The notes below the pieces were generated by a model. That model had not been told where the DNA came from, did not search any database, and saw only the letters and a list, made by a program, of their open reading frames with translations. Shown piece after piece: positions 45,189 through 54,906 of a stretch of 64,000 bases of DNA (the first letter of the stretch is position 1; every line of letters starts with the position of its first letter). The DNA comes from Pseudochelatococcus sp047501465 (GTDB taxonomy: Bacteria; Pseudomonadota; Alphaproteobacteria; Rhizobiales; Beijerinckiaceae): positions 1,426,001-1,490,000 of the forward strand of contig NZ_JAZDRL010000001.1 of NCBI RefSeq assembly GCF_047501465.1, written 5' to 3'. The position numbers were made by a program, and so were the translations under genes.

Positions 45189-47735
45189 ATGTTGGGACCG
45201 TTCAAATTGGTCTTGCGCCTCGCTTTGCGGGATATGCGTGGTGGGTTGCGTGGCTTTGGCATCTTTTTGGCATGCATTGCGCTAGGTGTCGCGGCAGTTG
45301 CGGGCGTTGGTTCGGTCGCGCGTTCCCTATCCGAGGGGCTGGCCCGAGAGGGGCGGATGATCCTTGGGGGGGACGTCTCGATTTCGCTTACACAACGCCC
45401 TGCGAATGAGAGGGAATTGGTGTTTTTGAAGGGGGAGGGAATTCTCTCTCACGTGACAGACCTGCGCGCTATGGCTGTTGCAGCAGATGGTGAGGCGTCG
45501 CTTGTCGAATTGAAATCGGTTGATGATGCTTATCCACTTCTGGGTACGCTCGATACCTCACCCGCGTTGACGCGTCAGGGGCTTTTGAATCCTTCCGGAG
45601 GGCGCTTTGGCGCGGTAGCGGACCCGGCCTTGCTGGCAAAACTCGGTATTGGCGTTGGTGATACGGTTCGGGTTGGGGCATTAACGCTTACAGTGCGTGC
45701 AGTGCTGGACTCAGAACCGGATAAAATTGCAGCAGGTATTGGCTTTGGACCGCGCTTGATGATTTCGCATGAAGCGTTGGTGCAGTCGGGCTTGCTGCAA
45801 CCCGGCAGCATTGTGCGCCATTCCTATCGCATGTTGCTGCCAGGCGGCGAGGCAGATGAAAGGACACTGACGCGTTTCGAGGAGCGCGCTAAGGCTGCCT
45901 TTCCCGATGATGGTTGGCGCATTCGCAACCGTCTCAACGCTGCGCCTGCACTTCAGCGCAATATCGACCAGTTCACGCAGTATCTAACCCTTGTCGGCAT
46001 GACGGCGCTGCTCGTTGGCGGTGTGGGGGTGGCTAATGCCGTGCGTGGGTTCGTTGATCGTCGGCGCACAACCATGGCAACGCTGAAGGCCGTTGGTGCT
46101 TCAGGTGGTACTGTTGTCGCGGTGGCGTTGACCGAAGTGATGATGATTGCCGGTCTTGGCATCATCGTGGGCCTCGCGCTGGGTGCGGCTATGCCGTTTG
46201 TGGTGGCGTGGGCGGGGCAGGGAGTGCTGCCGCTTCCCATCGAGCCGCGTCTTGCGCCTATCGAACTCGGGGCGGCTGCGCTTTATGGTGCGCTGACGGC
46301 ATTGACATTCTCGATCTTGCCCGTTGGCCGCGCGCATGATGTGCCGGTGGCGGCACTATTTCGTGATCACATTGATGCAGCGGAGGCAAAGCCACGTCGG
46401 CGTTACCGCATTGCGGCCTTGCTCGCTGGTCTATCGCTGGTTTGGGTGGCGCTGGCATTGGCGCATAATCCGCGTGTGGCATTGGTGTTTCTGGTGGCGG
46501 CAGCGGGAGCGTTTCTGTTGCTGCGGCTGGTTGCCTATGGCTTGATGCGGGGTGCGCGTGCCCTGCCGCATATCGAGAGCCCAATCTGGCGGCTGGCACT
46601 TGCCAATCTGCATCGTCCCGGCGCGCTGACACCTGCGCTGGTGCTCTCACTGGGGCTTGGCATTACATTGATTGTGACGCTGGCCCTCGTTGATGCCAGC
46701 TTGCGACGTGAGCTGACGCGCTCTTTGCCTGAAAAGGCACCGGCTTTCTTTTTCCTGGATGTACAAGCGAGTGAGGCGCAAGCTTTCAACGCCTTTCTGA
46801 ATGATTCCATACCGGGATCGGTAATTGATAGTGTGCCAATGATGCGCGGTCGCATTGTATCGTTAAAGGGCGTGCTTGCGCAGAATTATACCTCGCCGGA
46901 AGAGGTCGCATGGGTGCTGGAGGGGGATCGCGGCATTACCTTTGCTGATGCGCCGCCAGAAGGCAGCCAGCTGACAGCCGGCGAGTGGTGGCCACGCGAT
47001 TATAAGGGGCCGCCTCTGGTGTCCTTCGATGCTGAGGTGGCGGAAAAGCTTGGTCTTTCTGTGGGCGATGCCTTGGTTGTTAATGTGCTGGGGCGTGAAA
47101 TCCCGGCCACGATCGCCAATCTGCGGCGAATCGAATGGCGGACACTGGGCATCAATTTCGTGATGGTGTTTTCGCCAAATACATTCGCGGGGGCGCCTTA
47201 TACGGTGCTGGCTACGTTAACAGAACCTGAGGGGGCGGATTCCGAGCAGAACCTAAGCCTCGTGCGCGACATTGCCGCAAAATTCCCCGCTGTAACCAGC
47301 GTGCGGGTGCGGGATGTATTGACGGCTGTCAATGAAATCGTGGGTCAGTTGGCTGTGGCTATTGTAGCTGCCAGCACGGTGGCGCTGCTGGCGAGTGCGC
47401 TTGTGCTTGGCGGTGCGCTTGCGGCATCCCACAGGTCTCGTCTTTATGATGCTGTGATCCTCAAAACGCTTGGTGCTACGCGTGAGCGCCTGTTGCGGGC
47501 TTATGTGCTTGAGTATGGCCTGCTGGCCCTGGCGTCTGCCTTTGTGGGCTTTATTGCTGGTAGCGTGGCGGCTGTTGTTATTACGACGCAGGTTATGCGC
47601 TTGCCGCTAAGCTATGTGCCGGGTCCAGCGCTGCTATCGGCAGTGATTGCGGTTATAATCGCCATTGGGTTGGCGTTGGCGGGCACGTGGCAGATCCTTG
47701 CGCAGAAACCAGCACCTTATTTGCGTGAAAGATGA
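45189..47735 (+). CDS. ybbP: ABC transporter permease, FtsX/YbbP family
   Basis: An 848-aa inner-membrane permease. One N-terminal helix (about 20-40) is followed by a large periplasmic MacB-like domain, then a cluster of helices (about 255-480). A second periplasmic domain (about 500-700) and a final three helices (about 715-840) complete it. This is the two-FtsX-module plan of YbbP, partner of YbbA. It is probably involved with TesA in processing exported acyl compounds, a link inferred from neighbourhood. Confidence 0.93.
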   Translation: MLGPFKLVLRLALRDMRGGLRGFGIFLACIALGVAAVAGVGSVARSLSEGLAREGRMILGGDVSISLTQRPANERELVFLKGEGILSHVTDLRAMAVAADGEASLVELKSVDDAYPLLGTLDTSPALTRQGLLNPSGGRFGAVADPALLAKLGIGVGDTVRVGALTLTVRAVLDSEPDKIAAGIGFGPRLMISHEALVQSGLLQPGSIVRHSYRMLLPGGEADERTLTRFEERAKAAFPDDGWRIRNRLNAAPALQRNIDQFTQYLTLVGMTALLVGGVGVANAVRGFVDRRRTTMATLKAVGASGGTVVAVALTEVMMIAGLGIIVGLALGAAMPFVVAWAGQGVLPLPIEPRLAPIELGAAALYGALTALTFSILPVGRAHDVPVAALFRDHIDAAEAKPRRRYRIAALLAGLSLVWVALALAHNPRVALVFLVAAAGAFLLLRLVAYGLMRGARALPHIESPIWRLALANLHRPGALTPALVLSLGLGITLIVTLALVDASLRRELTRSLPEKAPAFFFLDVQASEAQAFNAFLNDSIPGSVIDSVPMMRGRIVSLKGVLAQNYTSPEEVAWVLEGDRGITFADAPPEGSQLTAGEWWPRDYKGPPLVSFDAEVAEKLGLSVGDALVVNVLGREIPATIANLRRIEWRTLGINFVMVFSPNTFAGAPYTVLATLTEPEGADSEQNLSLVRDIAAKFPAVTSVRVRDVLTAVNEIVGQLAVAIVAASTVALLASALVLGGALAASHRSRLYDAVILKTLGATRERLLRAYVLEYGLLALASAFVGFIAGSVAAVVITTQVMRLPLSYVPGPALLSAVIAVIIAIGLALAGTWQILAQKPAPYLRER

Positions 47736-47797
47736 GTGCGCATAAACATGCTGTAATCTCAAATGTCTTGTATGATTCTCTAATGCAGACCATATTA

Positions 47798-47826
47798 CGG
47801 GAAAGGTTCGCTGAAGGGCTTTTCCG
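47798..47826 (+). promoter_or_regulatory. leader hairpin upstream of the BI-1 family gene
   Basis: CGGGAAAG (47798-47805) pairs with CTTTTCCG (47819-47826), one pair being G-U, around a 13-base loop. It lies about 46 bases before the start codon of a YbhL/BI-1 homologue. A structured leader named ybhL is known before such genes in alphaproteobacteria. I could not confirm that this hairpin belongs to it. Confidence 0.35.
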
Positions 47827-47872
47827 AGTCCTGTACATGCGGCGATAAGTTTTTATTTCGGGAGAGGGTATC

Positions 47873-48661
47873 ATGTCGGATTGGAACCGCAACGCACCAG
47901 CCTACGGGCAGGACGCGACTCGCGCTGGTAGCGCTGAGCTTGATCAGGGTTTGCGCGCTTTCATGCTCGGCGTTTACAACAACATGGTGTTGGGCCTTGC
48001 TATTACAGGTTTGGCCGCGCTTGGCATTTTCATGGCTGCAACGACGAGTGATCAAGCAACGGCTGTAGCGTCTGTCGGTGGTGGTCTCTACCTGACCCAG
48101 TTTGGTTATGCACTGTTTGCATCACCGCTGAAGTGGGTGGTTATTCTTGCCCCGCTCGCGATGGTATTCTTCATCAGCTTCCGCATCGAGAAGTTGCAGG
48201 CAGGCACAGCGCGCATGCTGTTTCTGGCCTATGCGGCGTTGATGGGAGTATCGATCTCGTCGATTTTCCTTATCTACACACAGGCTTCTATCGTACAGGT
48301 GTTTTTCGTAACGGCTGCAGCTTTTGGTGCTCTCAGCCTCTATGGTTATACCACGAAGCGTAACCTGTCGGCGATGGGGTCATTCCTGATCATGGGTCTT
48401 TTTGGCCTGATTATCGCTTCGCTGGTGAATCTGTTCCTGCAATCGAGCGGGTTTCAATTCGTGATCTCGGTGCTTGGCGTGCTGATCTTCGCCGGCCTGA
48501 CGGCTTGGGATACGCAGCGCATCAAGGAAATGTACTACGCGCTCGATGGTGGTGAAGTTGCGGCGAAAAAGTCAGTGCTGGGCGCGCTCAGCCTTTATCT
48601 GAACTTCATCAACATGTTCATGTTCCTGCTGCAACTCTTTGGCCAGCAGCGCAGCAACTAA
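47873..48661 (+). CDS. Bax inhibitor-1 / YccA family membrane protein
   Basis: A 262-aa protein with a polar N-terminus (1-30) and seven predicted membrane helices from about 34 to 258. Family features include the AYAALMGVSISSIF stretch, TAAAFGALSLYGYTT, and AWDTQRIK before the last helices. Members act in membrane-protease control or calcium leak; the precise role here is unknown. GGGAGAGGG lies directly before the ATG, and a terminator follows. Confidence 0.93.
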   Translation: MSDWNRNAPAYGQDATRAGSAELDQGLRAFMLGVYNNMVLGLAITGLAALGIFMAATTSDQATAVASVGGGLYLTQFGYALFASPLKWVVILAPLAMVFFISFRIEKLQAGTARMLFLAYAALMGVSISSIFLIYTQASIVQVFFVTAAAFGALSLYGYTTKRNLSAMGSFLIMGLFGLIIASLVNLFLQSSGFQFVISVLGVLIFAGLTAWDTQRIKEMYYALDGGEVAAKKSVLGALSLYLNFINMFMFLLQLFGQQRSN

Positions 48662-48695
48662 GGCATTTTGCGGTAATTTCGCTGATGCATGAAAA

Positions 48696-48721
48696 AAGCC
48701 CCGGTGGAAACATCGGGGCTT
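48696..48721. terminator. terminator between the BI-1 gene and DUF2794 gene
   Basis: An 11-bp stem, AAGCCCCGGTG / CATCGGGGCTT, with one G-U pair and a GAAA tetraloop, preceded by an A run. It serves the convergent BI-1 and DUF2794 genes. Confidence 0.85.
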
Positions 48722-48753
48722 GTTGCATTTGAAGCTCATGATGGTTGTGCATT

Positions 48754-49260
48754 TTATCGCACGATTTTTAATGGTCGATCCAAAACAGCCAGTACGCGGG
48801 CAAGATCGCTGCCGCGCTTGAGAATCAGGCCTGAAGCCGCAACTGCTGCATACTCGCCCTGTTTGCGCGCAAGGCGCGGGGTTTTTTCGATGCGGTAGAG
48901 GGGCACTTCGGATGAACGACGAAATACCGAAAAGATAGCCTGATCACGCAAGAAATCGAGTGCATAGTCACGCCATTCACCCGAGGCCACCTTGCGGCCA
49001 TAAAGCCCGAAAATCACACGTAATTCTGACTGGTTGAACGTGACAGGCCCTGCCTGCGCAGGTGAAGGCAAGTGTGCTTTTGCAGCAATGGGAATGATTT
49101 TAGCGGGCGATTTGTGACCGCTGTCAGGGGCTGCAGACTGATCATTTGATGGGCGCAGGCCGACAGGCGGCAACCTATTATTCCAGTTCGTGGGGGATAT
49201 ATCCTCGCGTGACTGCGCCCGAACGCTGTGCTCTGGATCTTCGCTTCCAGCTTCGCTCAA
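48754..49260 (-). CDS. DUF2794 domain-containing protein
   Basis: A 168-aa soluble protein. The first ~70 residues are polar and disordered. The conserved domain (about 72-160) begins VTFNQSELRVIFGLYGRKV and continues with WRDYALDFL, plus a basic stretch ending RIEKTPRLARK. Alphaproteobacterial genomes commonly have one copy; the function is unknown. No clear partner genes. Confidence 0.85.
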   Translation of the reverse strand: MSEAGSEDPEHSVRAQSREDISPTNWNNRLPPVGLRPSNDQSAAPDSGHKSPAKIIPIAAKAHLPSPAQAGPVTFNQSELRVIFGLYGRKVASGEWRDYALDFLRDQAIFSVFRRSSEVPLYRIEKTPRLARKQGEYAAVAASGLILKRGSDLARVLAVLDRPLKIVR

Positions 49261-49864
49261 CCGGCTTCTCCTGTGTCACAGGTTGCTGTCGCAATATGGT
49301 TATGATGACCGCCCTGGAGCCTGGATGCAAGCTTAAAGCGTTGACTAAACGCATCGGATGCTTGCGTGCAAGCACTCAGGTGCCCTGATAACGCCCAGCA
49401 GCGAACGCGTGATTGCCGCGATAATGCCCCATTGGTTAGACATCATACCCACGTCATCCAGATGGCCTGTCAGTTCATGATACCGAATTTATAGAGCCCC
49501 CCAGCCCCCTCGGTATCGCTGAATTTCAGACCATCTGGATGCATTTTCTTTTTAAATAGTTCTCCGCCCATTTCATGTCATTGCGCTTTCTTCACCTGTG
49601 CTGTATGCGGCACGGGCGCATGCGTGCATCATGGGCGCTGCTATTGGGAAATCCTTAAAAGATTCTCTGCCAATGGTTGGGTTCATCACCGAAAAACAGG
49701 TGAAAATGCTTGGATTTTATGCTCTGCAATAAGAAATGCAGCAGAGTGCTTTTAATCTAGGCAGGGTGTGGCAGAATGCGGCCGCGCAATGATGGCAATA
49801 ATGTCATCAGCGTGTAGGAAACGTCTGCTGTCGAGAAGCGACGGCGGGGTATCGGGAGGAAGTT
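49261..49864. other. 604-base intergenic region before the glutamate dehydrogenase
   Basis: No protein-coding frame is supported. The notable element is the long hairpin at 49455-49541 with its T-rich tail. The right part should carry the gdh promoter, and the left part the DUF2794 promoter. Confidence 0.5.
49455..49554 (+). ncRNA. long imperfect hairpin with C-rich loop and U-rich tail (candidate sRNA or terminator)
   Basis: CATCCAGATGG (49455-49465) pairs perfectly with CCATCTGGATG (49531-49541). CTG/CAG (467-469 with 527-529 of the same block) and TTCA/TGAA (474-477 with 520-523) continue the stem. GATACCGA (49479-49486) pairs with TCGGTATC (49510-49517). The 23-base loop holds two C runs (CCCCCC and CCCCC). 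The stem is followed on the plus strand by ATTTTCTTTTT. No gene ends just upstream, so a free-standing small RNA is possible. I know no family match. Confidence 0.45.
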
Positions 49865-52800
49865 GTGACGGAAGCGGGCTTGATCGCGCGGGTCGCGAAC
49901 GGGTTGTCTGAGCGGGGTGCTGCGGCGCCAGGCTGGTTTGTAGAGGCGCTCTTGGGGCAGGTAGCGGCGGAGGATCTAACCGTCTACCCGGAGGTGTTTC
50001 TGGAAACACTGGTCGAGGCTGCCTACGCGCACCTTAACAAGGCGCGTCGGCGTGGCTCTCCCAGCATCCAGCTCACTGATCACATAACCGGGACGGGCAG
50101 CGATGCGCGCCAGATCACGGTTGTTGAAATCGTCAATGACAATATGCCCTTCCTGGTGGACTCCACCCTTGCGGCGATTGTTGCTCTTGGCTTTGACACG
50201 CAGCTGGTTGCCCATCCCATTCTCGATGTAGAGCGCGATGGTGCAGACAACGTCAAGGCTGTTTTGGGTGAGGCGGGGCCGGATGAACCGCGGACCGGAG
50301 CTGGTCGCGAGAGTCTTATCCACTTGCATTTACCGCAACTTGATGATGCCGCCGATCGCGCACGGCTCGTTGAAGAACTAACGCGCGTTTACGCCGATGT
50401 TGCCAGCGCGGTGACCGATTGGCCCGTGATGCGTGCACGCGTCATCGAAGCGCTGACGAGCCTGCGCGAAAACCCGCCACCACTGCCGGAAGCGACGGTG
50501 AGTGAGGCGGTTGCATTCCTGCAATGGCTGGCTGACGATAATTTCACGATTCTGGGTATCCGCGAGTATCGCTATACGGCAGATACGGCTTCCGACCCTG
50601 TTGAAGGCACTGGCCTGGGCATCTTGAGCGATCCATCTGTGCGCATCTTGCGCCGTGGTAGTGAGCTTGTGGTGATGACGCCGGAAATCCGCGCCTTCCT
50701 GCAGCAGCCAGTGGCGCTGATCACTGCGAAAGCCAATGTGAAGTCACGCGTGCATCGCCGTGCGCACCTCGATTATGTTGGCGTCAAGCTATTTGATAAT
50801 TCGGGTGAAGTTGTCGGTGAGCTGCGCATTGCTGGTCTTTATACGAGCAACGTTTATACGCAATCAACAGCTGAGATCCCTTACCTGCGCCAGAAAGTGG
50901 CAGAGGTTGTGCGTCGGGCTGAGTTCGATCCAGCCAGCTATTCAGGCCGTGCACTGACGCATATTCTGGAAGATTATCCGCGGGATGAGCTGTTCCAGAT
51001 TGATGTTGATACGCTTTACCAGTTCGCACATGATATTCTGCAGTTGACGGAACGCCCGCGTGTGCGTGTGCTATCGCGTGCGGATGAATTTGGCCGGTTT
51101 GTATCCGTTCTCGTTTATCTGCCAAAGGATCGCTACGACACTGATGTTCAGAGTGAGATCGGTGCGTTTCTTGCGCGGCTTTATCAGGGTCGTCTGTCGG
51201 CGGTATATCCTTCTTATCCGTCAGGGCCGCTTGCGCGTCTTCACTACATTATTGGCCGCGATGAAGGCACCACGCCTGTTATCGAGCGCTCAACGCTGGA
51301 AACAGGCATCAGCAGCCTCATTCGTAACTGGAGTGATGCACTAAGCCAGGCATTTGCTCGGCATGTTGGTGGCGACAAGGGGCGTGAACTTGCAGCAACC
51401 TATGGTGCAGCATTCGGTGGCGCTTATCGTGACGCCTTCTCTGGTGATGCGGTCATTGAAGATATTGGCGTTATCGAAGCGCTAGGTCCTGATCATCCAC
51501 GCGCGGTGAAGCTGTACCGTCGTGAGGGCGATCCTGAATCTCGGGCAGCGTTGAAAGTCTTTTCGCGTTCGGCACCTACGCCTTTGTCAGAGCGCGTACC
51601 GCTGCTTGAAAAGCTTGGCTTTAAGGTCGTAAACGAACGCACCTATCGCGTGACGCCGCGCGGGGCAGAGCCAGAAGGCCGCGTGTGGTTGCATGACATG
51701 TCGCTGGAGCGTGCAGCGGGTGGTGTGATCAATATTGATCGCGCCAAGCCTGATCTTGAGGATGCGCTGATTGCATTGTTCGAGGGTGCAGCTGAATCTG
51801 ATGGTTTCAACGCCCTTGTGCTTGAAGCCTCGCTCAACTGGCGTGATGTGGCGAATCTACGTGCTTATGGGCGCTATTTGCAGCAAATTGGCGTGCCATA
51901 TGATCAGGAATATCTGGCGCAAACGCTGGTGCATCATCCTGAGATCACCACGCGTATTGTGTCCTTGATCGCGGCGCGTTTCGATCCCGACTTCACGGGC
52001 GATCGTGCCGAGCGTGAGATCCAGGTGCGTGAGGATATTGAAGCGCGTCTGCAGGCGGTTTCCAGCCTTGATGAGGATCGCATTCTGCGCCGCTTCGTCA
52101 ATCTGATTGAGGCGACTTTGCGCACGAACATCTTCCAGCGTGATGCTGAAGGAAATGCGCGCGATACGATTTCGTTCAAATTTGAGTGTGCGAAGGTAGA
52201 GGGCCTGCCAAAGCCTGCACCACTGTTCGAAATCTTTGTCTATTCACCACGGGTTGAAGGCGTGCATCTACGCTTTGGTCGTGTGGCGCGTGGCGGTCTT
52301 CGTTGGTCTGATCGTCCGCAGGATTTCCGCACCGAGGTGCTGGGTCTTGTAAAAGCGCAGCAGGTCAAGAACTCGGTGATCGTGCCGGTTGGTGCCAAGG
52401 GCGGCTTTGTGCCCAAGCGCTTGCCACCAGTATCGGATCGGGCAGCATGGCAGGCAGAAGGGCGCGGCGCTTATCGCGTGTTCATCTCCAGTCTGCTGGA
52501 CCTGACGGATAATCGCAAGGGTGCGGAAATCGTTCCGCCTGCGCGTACGGTGCGTCACGATGGCGATGATCCATATCTGGTTGTAGCAGCCGATAAGGGA
52601 ACTGCGACGTTCTCGGATCTTGCTAACGAGATTTCGCTTGAGCACGGCCACTGGCTTGGCGACGCTTTCGCTTCCGGCGGTGGTAACGGTTATGACCACA
52701 AAGGCATGGGCATCACCGCCCGGGGCGCTTGGGAAGCAGTCAAGCGTCACTTCCGCGAGGTCGATATTGATATCCAGATGACGCCGGTAACGGTGGCGGG

Positions 52801-54691
52801 TGTGGGCGATATGTCGGGCGACGTGTTCGGTAACGGCATGCTGCTATCGAAGGCGCTGAAAGTTATTGCTGCGTTCGATCACCGCGACATCTTCCTTGAT
52901 CCGGATCCAGATCCGGCAACGGCGTGGGCAGAGCGCAAGCGTTTGTTTGATCTGCCGCGCTCCAGCTGGCAAGATTATGATAAGGCGCTGATCTCCACAG
53001 GTGGTGGTGTGTTCTCGCGTTCAGCGAAGACCATTCCGCTATCAGAACAGGTGCGCGTGCGACTTGGCACAACGCGCACGGAGATGACGCCGCAGGAGCT
53101 GATGACGGCGATCTTGACCGCGCCGGTTGATCTGCTTTGGTTTGGCGGTATCGGCACCTATATTCGTGGTGCATCAGAAACAGATGATCGCGTGGGGGAT
53201 CGTGCGAATGATGCCATCCGCATTACCGGCAATCAGGTGCGGGCACGCGTTATCGGAGAGGGCGCTAATCTGGGTATGACGCAGCAGGGCCGTATTGAGG
53301 CTGCACGTAAGGGCGTGCATCTCAACACCGATGCTATCGACAACTCAGCCGGTGTGAATACATCTGACGTGGAGGTTAACCTCAAGATCGCGCTGGCTAT
53401 TCCAGAGCATGACGGGCGTCTAACCGAAGCTGATCGTAATGCCTTGCTGGCAGCAATGACGCCGGAAGTTGCCAAGCTTGTGCTGGTCACCAACTATGAT
53501 CAATCGCGTGCAATTTCACTGGTTGAAATGCGCGGGGCTGAAGAAATCGGCTATGCGCGGCGCTTTATTCAGGTGCTTGAGGCCGCTGGTCGGCTTGATC
53601 GGGCGATTGAGTACTTGCCCGATGATGCTGAGCTGACAGCGCGCGAGAAGCGCGGGGAGGGGCTCACGCGCCCTGAAATTGCGGTTCTACTCGCGTATGC
53701 CAAGCTCTCGCTGTATGACGCCATTCTGGAATCATCCGTGCCGGATGATCCATATGTGGCGCGTGAGCTATCGCATTATTTCCCGAAAGTGTTGAGCGAG
53801 CGCTTCCCTGATGCCATCGCTCAACACCGGTTGCGCCGGGAGATCATCGCAACACGCCTGTCGAATGCGATCATCAATCAGGCAGGCCCTGCGATCGTAA
53901 CAAAGATCGCTGACCAGACGGGTGCAAGCGCGCAGACCTTGGCTGCAGCGTTTATCGCGGTGTGGGCATCGTTTGGTCTGGCGGATGTCGTTGCATCAAT
54001 TGATGCATTGGATATGCGCATTGGCGCCCAGGCTGGGCAGCTGAGCGGCGCAACGCAGCTTTCGCTTTATGCGGAAGTGCAGGATGCTCTGATCGATCGT
54101 CTCGTATGGTTCAGCCGCAACGTAGACTTCGCTTCTGAAAGCATCGAAGCCGTTGTTTCACGCTTCCATGCTGGCGTGCGGGAAGTTGGCGATGTTCTTG
54201 ATCGGGCTGTGGCTAACCCTGTGCGCGATGCCCGCATTGAAGAGCTGCGTGCGTTGAACGTGCCCGATAGCGTTGCCAGCCAACTGGTGCGCTTGTCCGC
54301 ATTGGTTGAGACACCCGATGTTGTGCGCGTTGCTGCTAAGGCAGGGCGCGCTGTGGGTGAAGTGGCGGAAATCCACTTTGCGCTTGAAGATGTCTTTGGG
54401 TTCAAGGAGCTGGTGGAGGCTGGTGGCGATATCAACCTGACCGATTATTATGATCGGTTGGCGCTTGATCGTGCTGTTACTGCACTTGCCGATGCACATG
54501 GCAAGCTTACGGCGGAGGTTATTGCTTCCGGCCAAGGGCTTGGCAAGCAGGCCGTGGACAACTGGGCAAACGTTCGGGATGACGATGTCGCGCGGATCCG
54601 CAAAGCGGTGGGCGATATCCGGGCATCTGGTTTGACGCTGTCGAAGATTACCGTTGCAGCAAGCCTCGTGGGAGATCTGGCGCGCGGCTAA
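49865..54691 (+). CDS. NAD-dependent glutamate dehydrogenase, large (GDH2/GdhB) type
   Basis: Oxidatively deaminates glutamate to 2-oxoglutarate and ammonia. 1608 aa, the normal size for the 180-kDa class. The long N-terminal regulatory half (ACT-like regions, about 1-700) precedes the catalytic core. The core has GRVARGGLRWSDRPQDFRTE, the lysine motif AKGGFVPKR and SGGGNGYDHKGMGITARGAWE. The Rossmann part contains VAGVGDMSGDVFGNGML. A C-terminal helical domain follows. The GTG start has GGAGGAAG directly upstream. It is monocistronic with a strong terminator. Confidence 0.96.
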   Translation: MTEAGLIARVANGLSERGAAAPGWFVEALLGQVAAEDLTVYPEVFLETLVEAAYAHLNKARRRGSPSIQLTDHITGTGSDARQITVVEIVNDNMPFLVDSTLAAIVALGFDTQLVAHPILDVERDGADNVKAVLGEAGPDEPRTGAGRESLIHLHLPQLDDAADRARLVEELTRVYADVASAVTDWPVMRARVIEALTSLRENPPPLPEATVSEAVAFLQWLADDNFTILGIREYRYTADTASDPVEGTGLGILSDPSVRILRRGSELVVMTPEIRAFLQQPVALITAKANVKSRVHRRAHLDYVGVKLFDNSGEVVGELRIAGLYTSNVYTQSTAEIPYLRQKVAEVVRRAEFDPASYSGRALTHILEDYPRDELFQIDVDTLYQFAHDILQLTERPRVRVLSRADEFGRFVSVLVYLPKDRYDTDVQSEIGAFLARLYQGRLSAVYPSYPSGPLARLHYIIGRDEGTTPVIERSTLETGISSLIRNWSDALSQAFARHVGGDKGRELAATYGAAFGGAYRDAFSGDAVIEDIGVIEALGPDHPRAVKLYRREGDPESRAALKVFSRSAPTPLSERVPLLEKLGFKVVNERTYRVTPRGAEPEGRVWLHDMSLERAAGGVINIDRAKPDLEDALIALFEGAAESDGFNALVLEASLNWRDVANLRAYGRYLQQIGVPYDQEYLAQTLVHHPEITTRIVSLIAARFDPDFTGDRAEREIQVREDIEARLQAVSSLDEDRILRRFVNLIEATLRTNIFQRDAEGNARDTISFKFECAKVEGLPKPAPLFEIFVYSPRVEGVHLRFGRVARGGLRWSDRPQDFRTEVLGLVKAQQVKNSVIVPVGAKGGFVPKRLPPVSDRAAWQAEGRGAYRVFISSLLDLTDNRKGAEIVPPARTVRHDGDDPYLVVAADKGTATFSDLANEISLEHGHWLGDAFASGGGNGYDHKGMGITARGAWEAVKRHFREVDIDIQMTPVTVAGVGDMSGDVFGNGMLLSKALKVIAAFDHRDIFLDPDPDPATAWAERKRLFDLPRSSWQDYDKALISTGGGVFSRSAKTIPLSEQVRVRLGTTRTEMTPQELMTAILTAPVDLLWFGGIGTYIRGASETDDRVGDRANDAIRITGNQVRARVIGEGANLGMTQQGRIEAARKGVHLNTDAIDNSAGVNTSDVEVNLKIALAIPEHDGRLTEADRNALLAAMTPEVAKLVLVTNYDQSRAISLVEMRGAEEIGYARRFIQVLEAAGRLDRAIEYLPDDAELTAREKRGEGLTRPEIAVLLAYAKLSLYDAILESSVPDDPYVARELSHYFPKVLSERFPDAIAQHRLRREIIATRLSNAIINQAGPAIVTKIADQTGASAQTLAAAFIAVWASFGLADVVASIDALDMRIGAQAGQLSGATQLSLYAEVQDALIDRLVWFSRNVDFASESIEAVVSRFHAGVREVGDVLDRAVANPVRDARIEELRALNVPDSVASQLVRLSALVETPDVVRVAAKAGRAVGEVAEIHFALEDVFGFKELVEAGGDINLTDYYDRLALDRAVTALADAHGKLTAEVIASGQGLGKQAVDNWANVRDDDVARIRKAVGDIRASGLTLSKITVAASLVGDLARG

Positions 54692-54729
54692 GTGCGCGTC
54701 AAATTTCAGACCAGGAACCCATAAAATTG

Positions 54730-54764
54730 AGCACGCGCTTCCTTCAGGGGGCGCGTGCTTTTTT
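54730..54764 (+). terminator. intrinsic terminator after glutamate dehydrogenase
   Basis: AGCACGCGC (54730-54738) pairs with GCGCGTGCT (54751-54759), with an inner CC/GG extension, followed by TTTTTT. It begins 39 bases past the stop. Confidence 0.93.
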
Positions 54765-54906
54765 GTGTCCGGCGTTTGGGCCAATTATTTCTTGAGCTTG
54801 AAGCGTTTGGAATATAAAAGAGAAGATATGCGTTCTGATTTTTATCCAGAATAGTTTCAGGACGTATGGGTTTTTCGCAGATTAACGTAGCGCCAAGGAC
54901 GTTGAA

